Program-made: the position numbers and the translations under genes | NCBI RefSeq assembly: GCF_001426405.1 | Contig: NZ_LMEP01000012.1 | Location: 1,006,707-1,070,706 of the forward strand | DNA length: 64,000 nt | Origin: Streptomyces sp. Root1304 | Lineage (GTDB): Bacteria > Actinomycetota > Actinomycetes > Streptomycetales > Streptomycetaceae | Reading direction: 5' to 3' | The notes under the pieces: generated by a model | The model's database searches: none | Told to the model about the DNA's origin: nothing | What the model saw: the letters and a program-made list of their open reading frames with translations, nothing else | In this document: positions 38,893 to 46,519 of the stretch, one piece after another | How positions within the stretch are numbered: the first letter of the stretch is position 1 | How the letters are laid out: every line of letters begins with the position of its first letter

Positions 38893-39735
38893 GTGAGCGA
38901 GAACAACCGTGGTGACGGTAACCGGAGCGCGCGGGAGCGCCTCCAGCAGCAGCGTGAGCGTGACAAGGCCCGCGAGAAGCAGCGGCGCGTCCTGATCGTG
39001 TCGGCGGCGGTGGTCGGCGTCCTCGGCCTGGCCGCGATCGTCGGCGTGATCGCGGCCGGCGGCGACAAGGACGGCGGGTCCGACAAGGCGGGCCCGGTGG
39101 TCGCGCCGACCGGGGCGATCGAGGAGGACGCGAAGCCCGCCATCCCCACCGGGAAGACGGACGCGCCGTCCACGCTCGCGGTCTGGGAGGACTTCCGCTG
39201 CCCGGCGTGCGCCCAGTTCGAGAACGTCATGAGGGCCACGGTCCACGAGCTGGAGGCCTCGGGCGCGCTCAAGGTCGAGTACCACCTCGCCACCCTCATC
39301 GACGGGAACATGGGCGGCAGCGGCTCCCTGCGCGCGGCGAACGCGGCGGCGTGCGCCCAGGACGCGGGGAAGTTCACCGCGTACCACGACACGCTCTACA
39401 TCAACCAGCCGCCGGAGACCGACGACGCCTTCGGCAACAACGACAAGCTGATCGAGCTGGCCGGGAAGGTCCCGGGGCTCGACACGCCCGCCTTCCGCAG
39501 CTGTGCGAACGACGGGACGCACGACAGCTGGGTGACCAAGTCGAACGAGGCCTTCCAGAACGGCGGCTTCCGGGGCACGCCGACCGTCCTCCTCAACGGC
39601 GAGTCGATCTTCCCGACGAAGGGGAACGAGCAGATCTCCCCGGAGAACCTGAAGAAGTGGGTCGCCGAGGCCAACAAGGGCAAGAAGCCGGGCACCGCCA
39701 GCCCCGCCGCCGGGGTCTCCCCGTCGGCCGGCTGA
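38893..39735 (+). CDS. Membrane-anchored DsbA/thioredoxin-fold protein (second copy)
   Basis: A 280-residue paralogue of the protein at 7844-8659, with the same plan. It has a charged coiled N-terminus (SARERLQQQRERDKAREKQ), one transmembrane segment near residues 32-54, a Gly/Asp linker, and a DsbA-type domain with CPAC at residues 103-106, the helical insert and the cis-Pro region RGTPTVLLNG. The active-site dipeptide differs (PA versus PV), so redox potentials may differ. GTG start just after the trpA terminator. Likely acts on exported proteins at the outer face of the membrane. Confidence 0.85.
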   Translation: MSENNRGDGNRSARERLQQQRERDKAREKQRRVLIVSAAVVGVLGLAAIVGVIAAGGDKDGGSDKAGPVVAPTGAIEEDAKPAIPTGKTDAPSTLAVWEDFRCPACAQFENVMRATVHELEASGALKVEYHLATLIDGNMGGSGSLRAANAAACAQDAGKFTAYHDTLYINQPPETDDAFGNNDKLIELAGKVPGLDTPAFRSCANDGTHDSWVTKSNEAFQNGGFRGTPTVLLNGESIFPTKGNEQISPENLKKWVAEANKGKKPGTASPAAGVSPSAG

Positions 39736-39820
39736 GGCCCGCTCCGGCGGCGTTAGTTACCCAGACGTTGCCGGGTGGGCTGCCGTCCCGCCCGCCCGGC
39801 AGGGTAGCGTCGGTCCTGCC

Positions 39821-40891
39821 ATGGACCTTGCCTATATTCCCAGCCCGTCGACCGGCGTGATCAACCTCGGACCGATCCCGCTGCGCGGCTATGCCTTCTG
39901 CATCATCATCGGTGTCTTCGTCGCCGTCTGGTACGGCAACAAGCGCTGGATCGCCCGGGGCGGCACCGCCGGCACCGTGGCCGACATCGCCGTCTGGGCG
40001 GTGCCCTTCGGCCTCGTCGGCGGACGCCTCTACCACGTGATCACCGACTACCAGCTGTACTTCAGCGAGGGTGAGAACTGGGTCGACGCCTTCAAGATCT
40101 GGGAGGGCGGCCTCGGTATCTGGGGCGCCATCGCGCTCGGCGCGGTGGGTGCCTGGATCGGCTGCCGCCGACGGGGCATCCCGCTCCCGGCGTGGGCCGA
40201 CGCCCTCGCTCCCGGTATCGCCTTCGCCCAGGCCATCGGCCGCTGGGGCAACTGGTTCAACCAGGAGCTCTACGGGCGGCCGACCGATCTGCCCTGGGCC
40301 CTGAAGATCACCGAGGGCGCGAACCGCGAGGCCGGGCTGTACCACCCGACCTTCCTGTACGAGTCGCTGTGGTGCGTCGGCGTCGGCTTCCTGGTCATCT
40401 GGGCCGACCGCCGCTTCAAGCTCGGCCACGGACGCGCGTTCGCGCTGTACGTCGCCGCGTACTGCTCCGGCCGGGCCTGGATCGAGTACATGCGGGTGGA
40501 CGAGGCGCACCACATCCTCGGCCTCCGGCTGAACGTGTGGACGGCGATCATCGTCTTCCTGCTCGCGGTGCTCTACATCGTGATCTCGGCGCGGATCCGT
40601 CCGGGCCGCGAGGAGATCGTGGAGCCGAGGGCCGTCACGAAGGACGGCGAGGACGCGAAGGGCGACGACGCCGAGGACGGCGAGGCCGCGAAGGCCGAGG
40701 CCGGGGAGAAGGCCGAGGACGCCGGCCCCGAGGACGCCGCCGCTGCCGCCGGCGGGCCGGATCTCGTCAAGGACAAGGTCAAGGACGCGGCCAAGGACAC
40801 GGCCGAGGACGCGGACAAGGACACCGACGGCTCCGACGCGGACGTGGAGCACGGGGCCGACAACGGCGCCGGGTCCGCCGCCAAGAGCTGA
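39821..40891 (+). CDS. lgt: Prolipoprotein diacylglyceryl transferase
   Basis: A 356-residue membrane enzyme that attaches diacylglycerol to the lipobox Cys of prolipoproteins. The core (residues 1-262) has about seven hydrophobic segments, the essential His-containing LRGYAFCII-type helix, GLVGGRLYHVITDY, and the Lgt signature GIAFAQAIGRWGNWFNQE near residues 132-149. The last roughly 85 residues form an acidic Asp/Glu/Ala/Lys-rich tail with KD/DKD repeats, beyond the usual family length. Its Met start gives MDLAYIPSPSTGVINLG. Confidence 0.96.
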   Translation: MDLAYIPSPSTGVINLGPIPLRGYAFCIIIGVFVAVWYGNKRWIARGGTAGTVADIAVWAVPFGLVGGRLYHVITDYQLYFSEGENWVDAFKIWEGGLGIWGAIALGAVGAWIGCRRRGIPLPAWADALAPGIAFAQAIGRWGNWFNQELYGRPTDLPWALKITEGANREAGLYHPTFLYESLWCVGVGFLVIWADRRFKLGHGRAFALYVAAYCSGRAWIEYMRVDEAHHILGLRLNVWTAIIVFLLAVLYIVISARIRPGREEIVEPRAVTKDGEDAKGDDAEDGEAAKAEAGEKAEDAGPEDAAAAAGGPDLVKDKVKDAAKDTAEDADKDTDGSDADVEHGADNGAGSAAKS

Positions 40892-40907
40892 TCGTTCACA
40901 GTCGGTC

Positions 40908-40945
40908 GAAGGGCCGCCGGAACCTCGTGGTTCCGGCGGCCCTTC
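40908..40945. terminator. Bidirectional terminator between lgt and the CitE-like gene
   Basis: A perfect 17-bp stem (40908-40924 and 40929-40945) with loop TCGT, the arms reading GAAGGGCCGCCGGAACC and its complement. It separates convergent lgt (+) from the end of the seven-gene minus-strand operon. Confidence 0.88.
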
Positions 40946-40985
40946 CGTATGCCGGGGCACGGCGGCGCCCGCCGGCGGACGGGCG

Positions 40986-41837
40986 TCAGGCCGCGCGGGC
41001 GGCGAGGGCCAGGACCCGCCGGGCGCCCTCGACCACCGCCGCGTCGACGAAACGGCCGTCCGGAAGCGCCAGCGCGCCCTGCCCGGTGGCGGCCGCCGCG
41101 ACCACCTCCCGGGCCGCGTCGATCTCGGCCGGGGTGGGCAGATAGGCCCGCTCGATGACCGGGAGCTGGCGGGGGTGGATGGCCGCCCGGCCGAAGAAGC
41201 CCAGGGCCCGGCCCCGGGCGCAGCCGGTGGCCAGCGCGTCCAGGTCGGCGATGTCCGGATGGACCGACTGGGCCGGCGGCGGGAGGGCGGCGGCGCGGGC
41301 CGCCACCACCACCCGCCCGCGCGGCCAGTCGAGGGCCGAGTCCTCCCGTACCCCCAGGTCGACGCGGAGGTCGGCCTCGCCGAGCGCGATGCCGCGCACG
41401 GCCGGATGGGCGGTGGCGATGGCGTACGCGTGCTCCACGGCGAGGGCGTTCTCCAGGAGCGGATAGAGGGGGAGGCCCGGGGCCAGCCGGGCGATCCGGT
41501 GGATGTCAGTGGCGTGTGTCACCTTGGGTACACGGAGACCGTGGAGGCCGGGGAGGGGGGCCAGGGTGGGGATGTCGTGCGGGGTGTGGACGCGGACGTG
41601 GACCGGGACGGGGTGGGAGTCCGCGAGGAGATCCGCCGTGGCGTCCAGGGCGTACGCCTTGCGGTCCGGGGGGACGGCGTCCTCCAGGTCGACGATCACG
41701 ACGTCGGCGCCGGCGGTCAGGGCCTTGGCGACCACACGGGGGCGGTCGCCGGGCGCGTACAACCAGGTGAGAGGGGTGAAGGGCGCCGGGTACCGGGGGA
41801 GTTCCGTGCCGGTCGCGCGGGTCATGGCCCCGCTCAT
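40986..41837 (-). CDS. CitE/HpcH-family CoA-ester lyase-like protein
   Basis: A 283-residue (beta/alpha)8 enzyme of the HpcH/HpaI-CitE superfamily, which cleaves citryl-, malyl- or citramalyl-CoA-type esters with Mg2+. Visible: LYAPGDRPRVVAKAL, the metal-site segment VVIVDLEDAVPP, an Arg/Glu pair in ALGEADLRVDLG, and GFFGRAAIHPRQL near the C-terminus. ATG 41837 overlaps the stop of the CoA transferase gene, and it is the last gene of the ARH/ribokinase operon. The substrate of the lyase and transferase pair cannot be told from sequence. Confidence 0.87.
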   Translation of the reverse strand: MSGAMTRATGTELPRYPAPFTPLTWLYAPGDRPRVVAKALTAGADVVIVDLEDAVPPDRKAYALDATADLLADSHPVPVHVRVHTPHDIPTLAPLPGLHGLRVPKVTHATDIHRIARLAPGLPLYPLLENALAVEHAYAIATAHPAVRGIALGEADLRVDLGVREDSALDWPRGRVVVAARAAALPPPAQSVHPDIADLDALATGCARGRALGFFGRAAIHPRQLPVIERAYLPTPAEIDAAREVVAAAATGQGALALPDGRFVDAAVVEGARRVLALAARAA

Positions 41838-43051
41838 ACCGCCCCCTGGTCGCGGAGGGCGTCGATCTCGGCGGGGCTGAGGCCGAGTTCGGAGAGGACG
41901 GCGGTGGTGTCGGCGCCGTGCGGGCGGCCGGGCCAGCGGATGGCGCCGGGCGTCTCGGAGAGGCGGAAGAGCACGTTCTGCATCTTGATCGGGCCGAGTT
42001 CGGGATCCTGCACCTCGGTGACGGTGCGGAGCGCCCGGTACTGCGGATCGGCCACCACGTCCCGGATGTCGTAGACCGGGGCGATGGCCGCCTCCGCCTT
42101 CTCGAAGGCCGCCATGGCCTCGTCCCGGGTGTGGCGGGCGATCCACGAACCGACCGCCTCGTCCAGGACGTCCGCGTGCTCGGCCCGGCCGGTGCCGTCG
42201 GCGAACCACGGCTCGTCGATCAGTTCCGGGCGGCCGACCAGCCGGAGGACCCGCTCGGCGATCGACTGGGCGGAGGTGGAGACGGCGACCCAGGAGCCGT
42301 CGGCGGTCCGATAGGTGTTGCGCGGGGCGTTGTTGCGGGAGCGGTTGCCCGTCCGGGGCTGGACGTAGCCGAGCTGGTCGTACCAGAGGGAGTGGGGTCC
42401 GATGACGGAGAGCATCGGTTCGATGATCGCCATGTCGACGACCTGGCCGCGGCCGGTCGTGTTCCTGGCGTTGAGCGCGGTCATCACGGCGTACGCGGTC
42501 GCCAGGGCGGCGATCGAGTCGGCCAGGCCGAAGGGGGGAAGGGTGGGCGGGCCCTCGGGTTCGCCGGTGATGGCGGCGAAGCCGCTCATCGCCTCGGCGA
42601 GGGTGCCGAAGCCGGGGCGGTGGGCGTACGGGCCGAACTGGCCGAAGCCGGTGACCCGGGCGAGGACCAGCCGGGGGTTGACGGTGGACAGCTCCTCCCA
42701 GCCCAGACCCCAGCGTTCCAGGGTGCCGGGGCGGAAGTTCTCCACGACGACGTCCACGTCGGCGGCGAGCGCGAGCAGGGTGTCACGGCCGCCCGGCGAG
42801 GACAGATCGAGGGTGATGGTCCGCTTGTTGCGGCCGAGGACCTTCCACCAGAGGCCGACGCCGTCCTTCGCGGGACCGTGGCCGCGGGACGGGTCGGGCT
42901 TGCGGGGGTGCTCGACCTTGACGACGTCGGCGCCGAAGTCCCCGAGCATCATGGCGGCGAGCGGGCCGGCGAAGAGGGTCGCGAGATCCAGGACGCGCAG
43001 GCCCTGGAGCGGAGCCGCGGGGGTGGGCGGCGCGGTGGGTGCGGTGGTCAT
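41834..43051 (-). CDS. Class III (CaiB/BaiF-type) CoA transferase
   Basis: A 405-residue family III CoA transferase that moves CoA between carboxylic acids through a mixed-anhydride/glutamyl path. Signatures: PLQGLRVLDLATLFAGPLAAMMLGD at the N-terminus, DVVKVEHPRKPD, NKRTITLDLSSP, and VDMAIIEPMLSVIG, whose acidic residues include the expected catalytic Asp position. Overlaps both neighbours by 4 bases (ATGA). Together with the following lyase-like gene it suggests activation and cleavage of a C4-C6 dicarboxylate or hydroxy acid; this is inference. Confidence 0.9.
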   Translation of the reverse strand: MTTAPTAPPTPAAPLQGLRVLDLATLFAGPLAAMMLGDFGADVVKVEHPRKPDPSRGHGPAKDGVGLWWKVLGRNKRTITLDLSSPGGRDTLLALAADVDVVVENFRPGTLERWGLGWEELSTVNPRLVLARVTGFGQFGPYAHRPGFGTLAEAMSGFAAITGEPEGPPTLPPFGLADSIAALATAYAVMTALNARNTTGRGQVVDMAIIEPMLSVIGPHSLWYDQLGYVQPRTGNRSRNNAPRNTYRTADGSWVAVSTSAQSIAERVLRLVGRPELIDEPWFADGTGRAEHADVLDEAVGSWIARHTRDEAMAAFEKAEAAIAPVYDIRDVVADPQYRALRTVTEVQDPELGPIKMQNVLFRLSETPGAIRWPGRPHGADTTAVLSELGLSPAEIDALRDQGAV

Positions 43052-43968
43052 ACGGGGTCGGTCTCCCTCGTGCCGAGGGGGCCGAAGGCCGCCTCGATCT
43101 CCGTGCGGAACGGCATCGACGTCGAGGCGCCCTCGCGCTGGACGGAGAGCGCGGCGGCGCTCTGCGCCCAGGCGAGCGCCTCGGGGACGGGGCGGCCCTC
43201 GCCGAGGGCGACCGCGAGCGCGCCGACGAAGGTGTCGCCCGCGCCGGTGGTGTCCACGGCCCGGACCCGGGGGGCGGGCACCGCGACCGGGTCGGCGCCC
43301 CGCGCCGCGTACAGGCTGCCGGCCGCCCCCAGGGTGACGACCACCTCGGGCACGTCCCCGAGCAGGGCGAGGGCGGCCTCGCGCGGGTCGGTGAGGCCGG
43401 TGAGCGCGGCGGCCTCGTGCTCGTTGGGCACCAACAGGTCGGTGGCTGCCAGGAGTTCGGGAGGGAGGGGCTGGGCGGGAGCGGGGGTGAGGACGGTACG
43501 GACGCCGAGGCGGCGGGCGGTCGTGGCGGCCTCCACGACGACGGAGAGCGGCAGTTCCAGCTGGAGGAGCAGGACGTCGGCGGTACCGAGGAGGGCCTCG
43601 TCGCCGTGGGTGAGGGAGGTGACGGTGCCGTTCGCGCCGGGGACGACGACGATCGCGTTGCCGCCCTCGTCGTCGACGACGATGTGGGCCGTGCCGGAGG
43701 CCCCCTCGGAGGTGCGCAGGAGGTCGGTGTCCACCCCGCAGTGTTCGAGCGTGGACCGGAGGCGGGCTCCGAACTCGTCCGCGCCGACCGCTCCGACCAT
43801 CGACACCTCGCCGCCGGCGCGGGCGGCGGCGACGGCCTGGTTGGCGCCCTTGCCGCCGGGGATCGTACGGAAGGAGCGGCCGGTGACGGTCTCGCCGAGG
43901 GCCGGGGCCCTCGGTACGTAGGCGACGAGATCCATGTTCGTACTGCCGAGTACGACGATGCTGGTCAT
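43048..43968 (-). CDS. rbsK: Ribokinase-type PfkB carbohydrate kinase
   Basis: A 306-residue PfkB kinase closest in pattern to ribokinase. It begins MTSIVVLGSTNMDLVAYVPR, has the substrate-side GGKGANQAVAAARAGG, and the catalytic anion-hole motif DTTGAGDTFVGALAV with the base Asp. Ribokinase would phosphorylate ribose to ribose-5-phosphate. Its start overlaps the stop of an ADP-ribosylglycohydrolase-family gene, which gives a chemically sensible link if those enzymes release ribose or ribosides. Other pentose or nucleoside substrates are possible. Confidence 0.88.
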   Translation of the reverse strand: MTSIVVLGSTNMDLVAYVPRAPALGETVTGRSFRTIPGGKGANQAVAAARAGGEVSMVGAVGADEFGARLRSTLEHCGVDTDLLRTSEGASGTAHIVVDDEGGNAIVVVPGANGTVTSLTHGDEALLGTADVLLLQLELPLSVVVEAATTARRLGVRTVLTPAPAQPLPPELLAATDLLVPNEHEAAALTGLTDPREAALALLGDVPEVVVTLGAAGSLYAARGADPVAVPAPRVRAVDTTGAGDTFVGALAVALGEGRPVPEALAWAQSAAALSVQREGASTSMPFRTEIEAAFGPLGTRETDPV

Positions 43969-45371
43969 GGGCGTACGGCCTCCAGACGGGTCAGTTCGGC
44001 CAGGGTGTCGAAGCCGATGCCGTCGAAGGACGGGACCGAGGTCGACAGCCGGTTCTTGAGGGGTGCGGTCCAGTGCTCGGGCAGCCGGTCGGGGTGCCCG
44101 GCGAGCAGCCCGGCGACCGAACCGGCGGTGGCACCGTTGGAATCGGTGTCCCAGCCGCCGGAGACCGCCGCGCAGACGGAGCGGGTGAAGTCGCCGTCGG
44201 CGTGGGTGAGGGCGGCGGCGAGCAGCGCGGCGTTCGGGACGGCATGGACCCAGTGGTACCCGCCGAGTTCGGCGTGCAGCCGGTCGACGACCGGGTCGAA
44301 GCCCGCGCGGTCGCCCGCCGCCTCACGGGCGTACCCGATGCCCCGGCGGACGGCCTCCGCGAGGCGGGAGCGCGGCGGGATCACGGCGAGACCGGCGGCG
44401 AGCGCCCGGTGGACGTCGGCGGTGCCGGTCGCGGCGGTGGCGAGGGTGGCGGCGACGAACATGGCGCCGTAGACGCCGTTCGCGGTGTGGGTGAGCACCG
44501 CGTCCCGGTGCGCCCGCGCGGCGGCGGCCACCGGGTCGCCGGGGTGGGTCCAGCCGTGGACGTCGGCGCGGATCTGGGCGCCGATCCACTCGCGGAAGGG
44601 GTTGCGGTGGACGGCGGTCAGCGGGGGTTCCACGCCGTCGAGGAGGTTGCGGTAGGCGACGCGTTCGGCCGTGAAGGTGCGGCCGGCGGGCAGTTCGTCG
44701 AGCCAGAGGCGGGCGACGTCGGAGGTGGTGAAGCCGCGGCCGTGCCGCTGGAGGAGCAGCAGGTTCAGCAGGGGGTAGTTGAGGTCGTCGTCCTCGGGCA
44801 TGCCGTCGATGTTCTCGGCGAGGGAGGTGGGGGCGGAGCGACGGTTCCAGGGGTGGGCGGCGAGCAGCTCGGGCGGGACGCCACGGGCGGTGAACCAGGT
44901 GGAGAGGGGCCAGTTGCCGGCGGCGCGGGCGAGGGCGCGGATCGCGGCGAGGGGCAGTTTCTCGACGGGCTTGCCGAGCAGGCATCCGGCGGCCCGGCCG
45001 AGCCAGGCGGCGTGGAGCCGGTCGCGGAGTGCGTCCTCCCCTCCCGGCGGGGACGCGGGACGGCCGCCCGTGGAAGGGGTGGTGGCGGTCGTGCCGGGGG
45101 CCGTCAGGGCGCGGATCGCGGGGAGGGAGGTCGGCTCCAGGGCGGCCAGGGGAGTGGGGAGGGAGGCCAGGGCGTCCAGGAGTTCCTCCGCCAGGGGGCG
45201 GAGGTCCGGGCGGGGGGTCCCGGAGGCGCCGGCCGTCTCCGGGGCGGGCGGGCCGCCCGCCGCCGCCCAGCGGGCCGCGAGGGCGCGGGCGTCGCGGCCG
45301 TCCTCCGCGGCCTGGCGGAGCTCGTGCCCCACCAGGTCCTCCGGCTGGACCCAGGTCAGCCGGAGGTTCAC
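43965..45371 (-). CDS. ADP-ribosylglycohydrolase family protein (ARH-D)
   Basis: A 468-residue protein with a roughly 110-residue N-terminal extension rich in Pro/Ala/Thr, then an ADP-ribosylglycohydrolase (DraG/ARH) fold. The metal-binding acidic clusters are intact: MPEDDDLNYPLL with Asp194-196 and WDTDSNGATAG with Asp408 and Asp410. Family members cleave ADP-ribose or related N/O-glycosides using two Mg2+ or Mn2+ ions. GTG 45371 overlaps the upstream stop (GTGA). Fourth of four tandem paralogues; its Asn-containing motif (DLNYP) marks a subfamily distinct from its neighbours. Confidence 0.88.
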   Translation of the reverse strand: MNLRLTWVQPEDLVGHELRQAAEDGRDARALAARWAAAGGPPAPETAGASGTPRPDLRPLAEELLDALASLPTPLAALEPTSLPAIRALTAPGTTATTPSTGGRPASPPGGEDALRDRLHAAWLGRAAGCLLGKPVEKLPLAAIRALARAAGNWPLSTWFTARGVPPELLAAHPWNRRSAPTSLAENIDGMPEDDDLNYPLLNLLLLQRHGRGFTTSDVARLWLDELPAGRTFTAERVAYRNLLDGVEPPLTAVHRNPFREWIGAQIRADVHGWTHPGDPVAAAARAHRDAVLTHTANGVYGAMFVAATLATAATGTADVHRALAAGLAVIPPRSRLAEAVRRGIGYAREAAGDRAGFDPVVDRLHAELGGYHWVHAVPNAALLAAALTHADGDFTRSVCAAVSGGWDTDSNGATAGSVAGLLAGHPDRLPEHWTAPLKNRLSTSVPSFDGIGFDTLAELTRLEAVRP

Positions 45372-46519
45372 CGGGCCGCGCTCGTCAGCGTGGCGAACGC
45401 GGCCTCGTGGGCCCGGCGGCGAGCGGCGTCCTCCGCGAAGACCTCGTGGGTCACCTCGGCCAGCGCCCGGGCCGGGGCGTGCAGATCGAGACGGCTGGCC
45501 TCGGCCACCCGCTTCGCCCAGTCGGCGGGCACCGCGGCCTCGCCGTGCAGCGCGCCCACGATCGCCCCCGCCATCGTCGCGATGGAGTCGCAGTCGCGGC
45601 CGTAGTTGACGGCGCCGAGCACCGTACGCCGGAAGTCGCCCTCGCCGACCAGCAGCATGCCCAGGGCGACCGGCAGTTCCTCGATCGCGTGGAGGCGGGA
45701 GGGGCGGCGGGCGCCGAGGGACGGGGTGCGGTAGTCGGGGCCGACCGAGTCGAAGGGAGCGACGGCCTTGCGGAGCGGGGCGAGGGCCGACTCGAAGTCC
45801 CGGTGCCCGGAGGCCACTTCCGCCACCGCTTCGATCGCCGACCGGGTGCCGTCCTTCGCCAGCGCCAGGGCCGTCGCGACCACCGAGGACGGGGTGGCGC
45901 CCGGCGCGCACGCCGCCGCCACCGCCGCCGCGAACACGCCGGCCGCCTCACGGCCGTACGAGGACTGGTGGGCGCCCGCGATGTCGAGGGCCTCGGCGTA
46001 CGCGGCCTCCGGGTGGGCCGCGTTGACGAGGCCGACGGGTGCCATGTACATCGCGGCGCCGCAGTTCACGATGTTGCCGTTGCCCGCCTCGCGCGGGTCC
46101 GCGTGGGCGTAGTGGAGCCGGGCCACGATCCACTTCTCGGCGAGGAAGATCCGCTGGAGCGGCAGCGCCTCCGCCTCCAGTTCGGGGATCCAGACGGGGG
46201 AGCCCATGAGTTCGGGGACCAGATGGTCCGCGACCGCGTACGCGTCGAGGTGGCCGCGGACCTTCTCGTACACCCTGATCAGGGCGTGGGTCATCAAGGT
46301 GTCGTCGGTGACGTGCCCGTCGCCCTTGTGGTACGGGGCGATGGGGCGGGCCGTGCGCCAGTCGCCGCCGTTCCAGGGGCCGACGATCCCGGTGACGCGG
46401 CCGCCGTGGCGCTCCACGATCTGCTCGGGGGTGTAGCCCTCGACGGGGCCGCCGAGCGCGTCGCCGACGGCGGCCCCGAGGAGACTGCCGGTGATCCGGT
46501 CATCCAGTGTGGGTGTCAT
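45368..46519 (-). CDS. ADP-ribosylglycohydrolase family protein (ARH-C)
   Basis: A 383-residue DraG/ARH-fold protein with no N-terminal extension. It starts MTPTLDDRITGSLLGAAVGDALG, the family-typical first helix, and has both metal motifs: HVTDDTLMTHAL (Asp72, Asp73, Thr74) and NYGRDCDSIATMAG (Asp309, Asp311). It is therefore likely catalytic. An in-frame GTG at 46534 would add five residues; ATG 46519 is chosen because AGGTGG lies upstream, and it overlaps the preceding coding region by 20 bases. Target molecule unknown. Confidence 0.88.
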   Translation of the reverse strand: MTPTLDDRITGSLLGAAVGDALGGPVEGYTPEQIVERHGGRVTGIVGPWNGGDWRTARPIAPYHKGDGHVTDDTLMTHALIRVYEKVRGHLDAYAVADHLVPELMGSPVWIPELEAEALPLQRIFLAEKWIVARLHYAHADPREAGNGNIVNCGAAMYMAPVGLVNAAHPEAAYAEALDIAGAHQSSYGREAAGVFAAAVAAACAPGATPSSVVATALALAKDGTRSAIEAVAEVASGHRDFESALAPLRKAVAPFDSVGPDYRTPSLGARRPSRLHAIEELPVALGMLLVGEGDFRRTVLGAVNYGRDCDSIATMAGAIVGALHGEAAVPADWAKRVAEASRLDLHAPARALAEVTHEVFAEDAARRRAHEAAFATLTSAAR

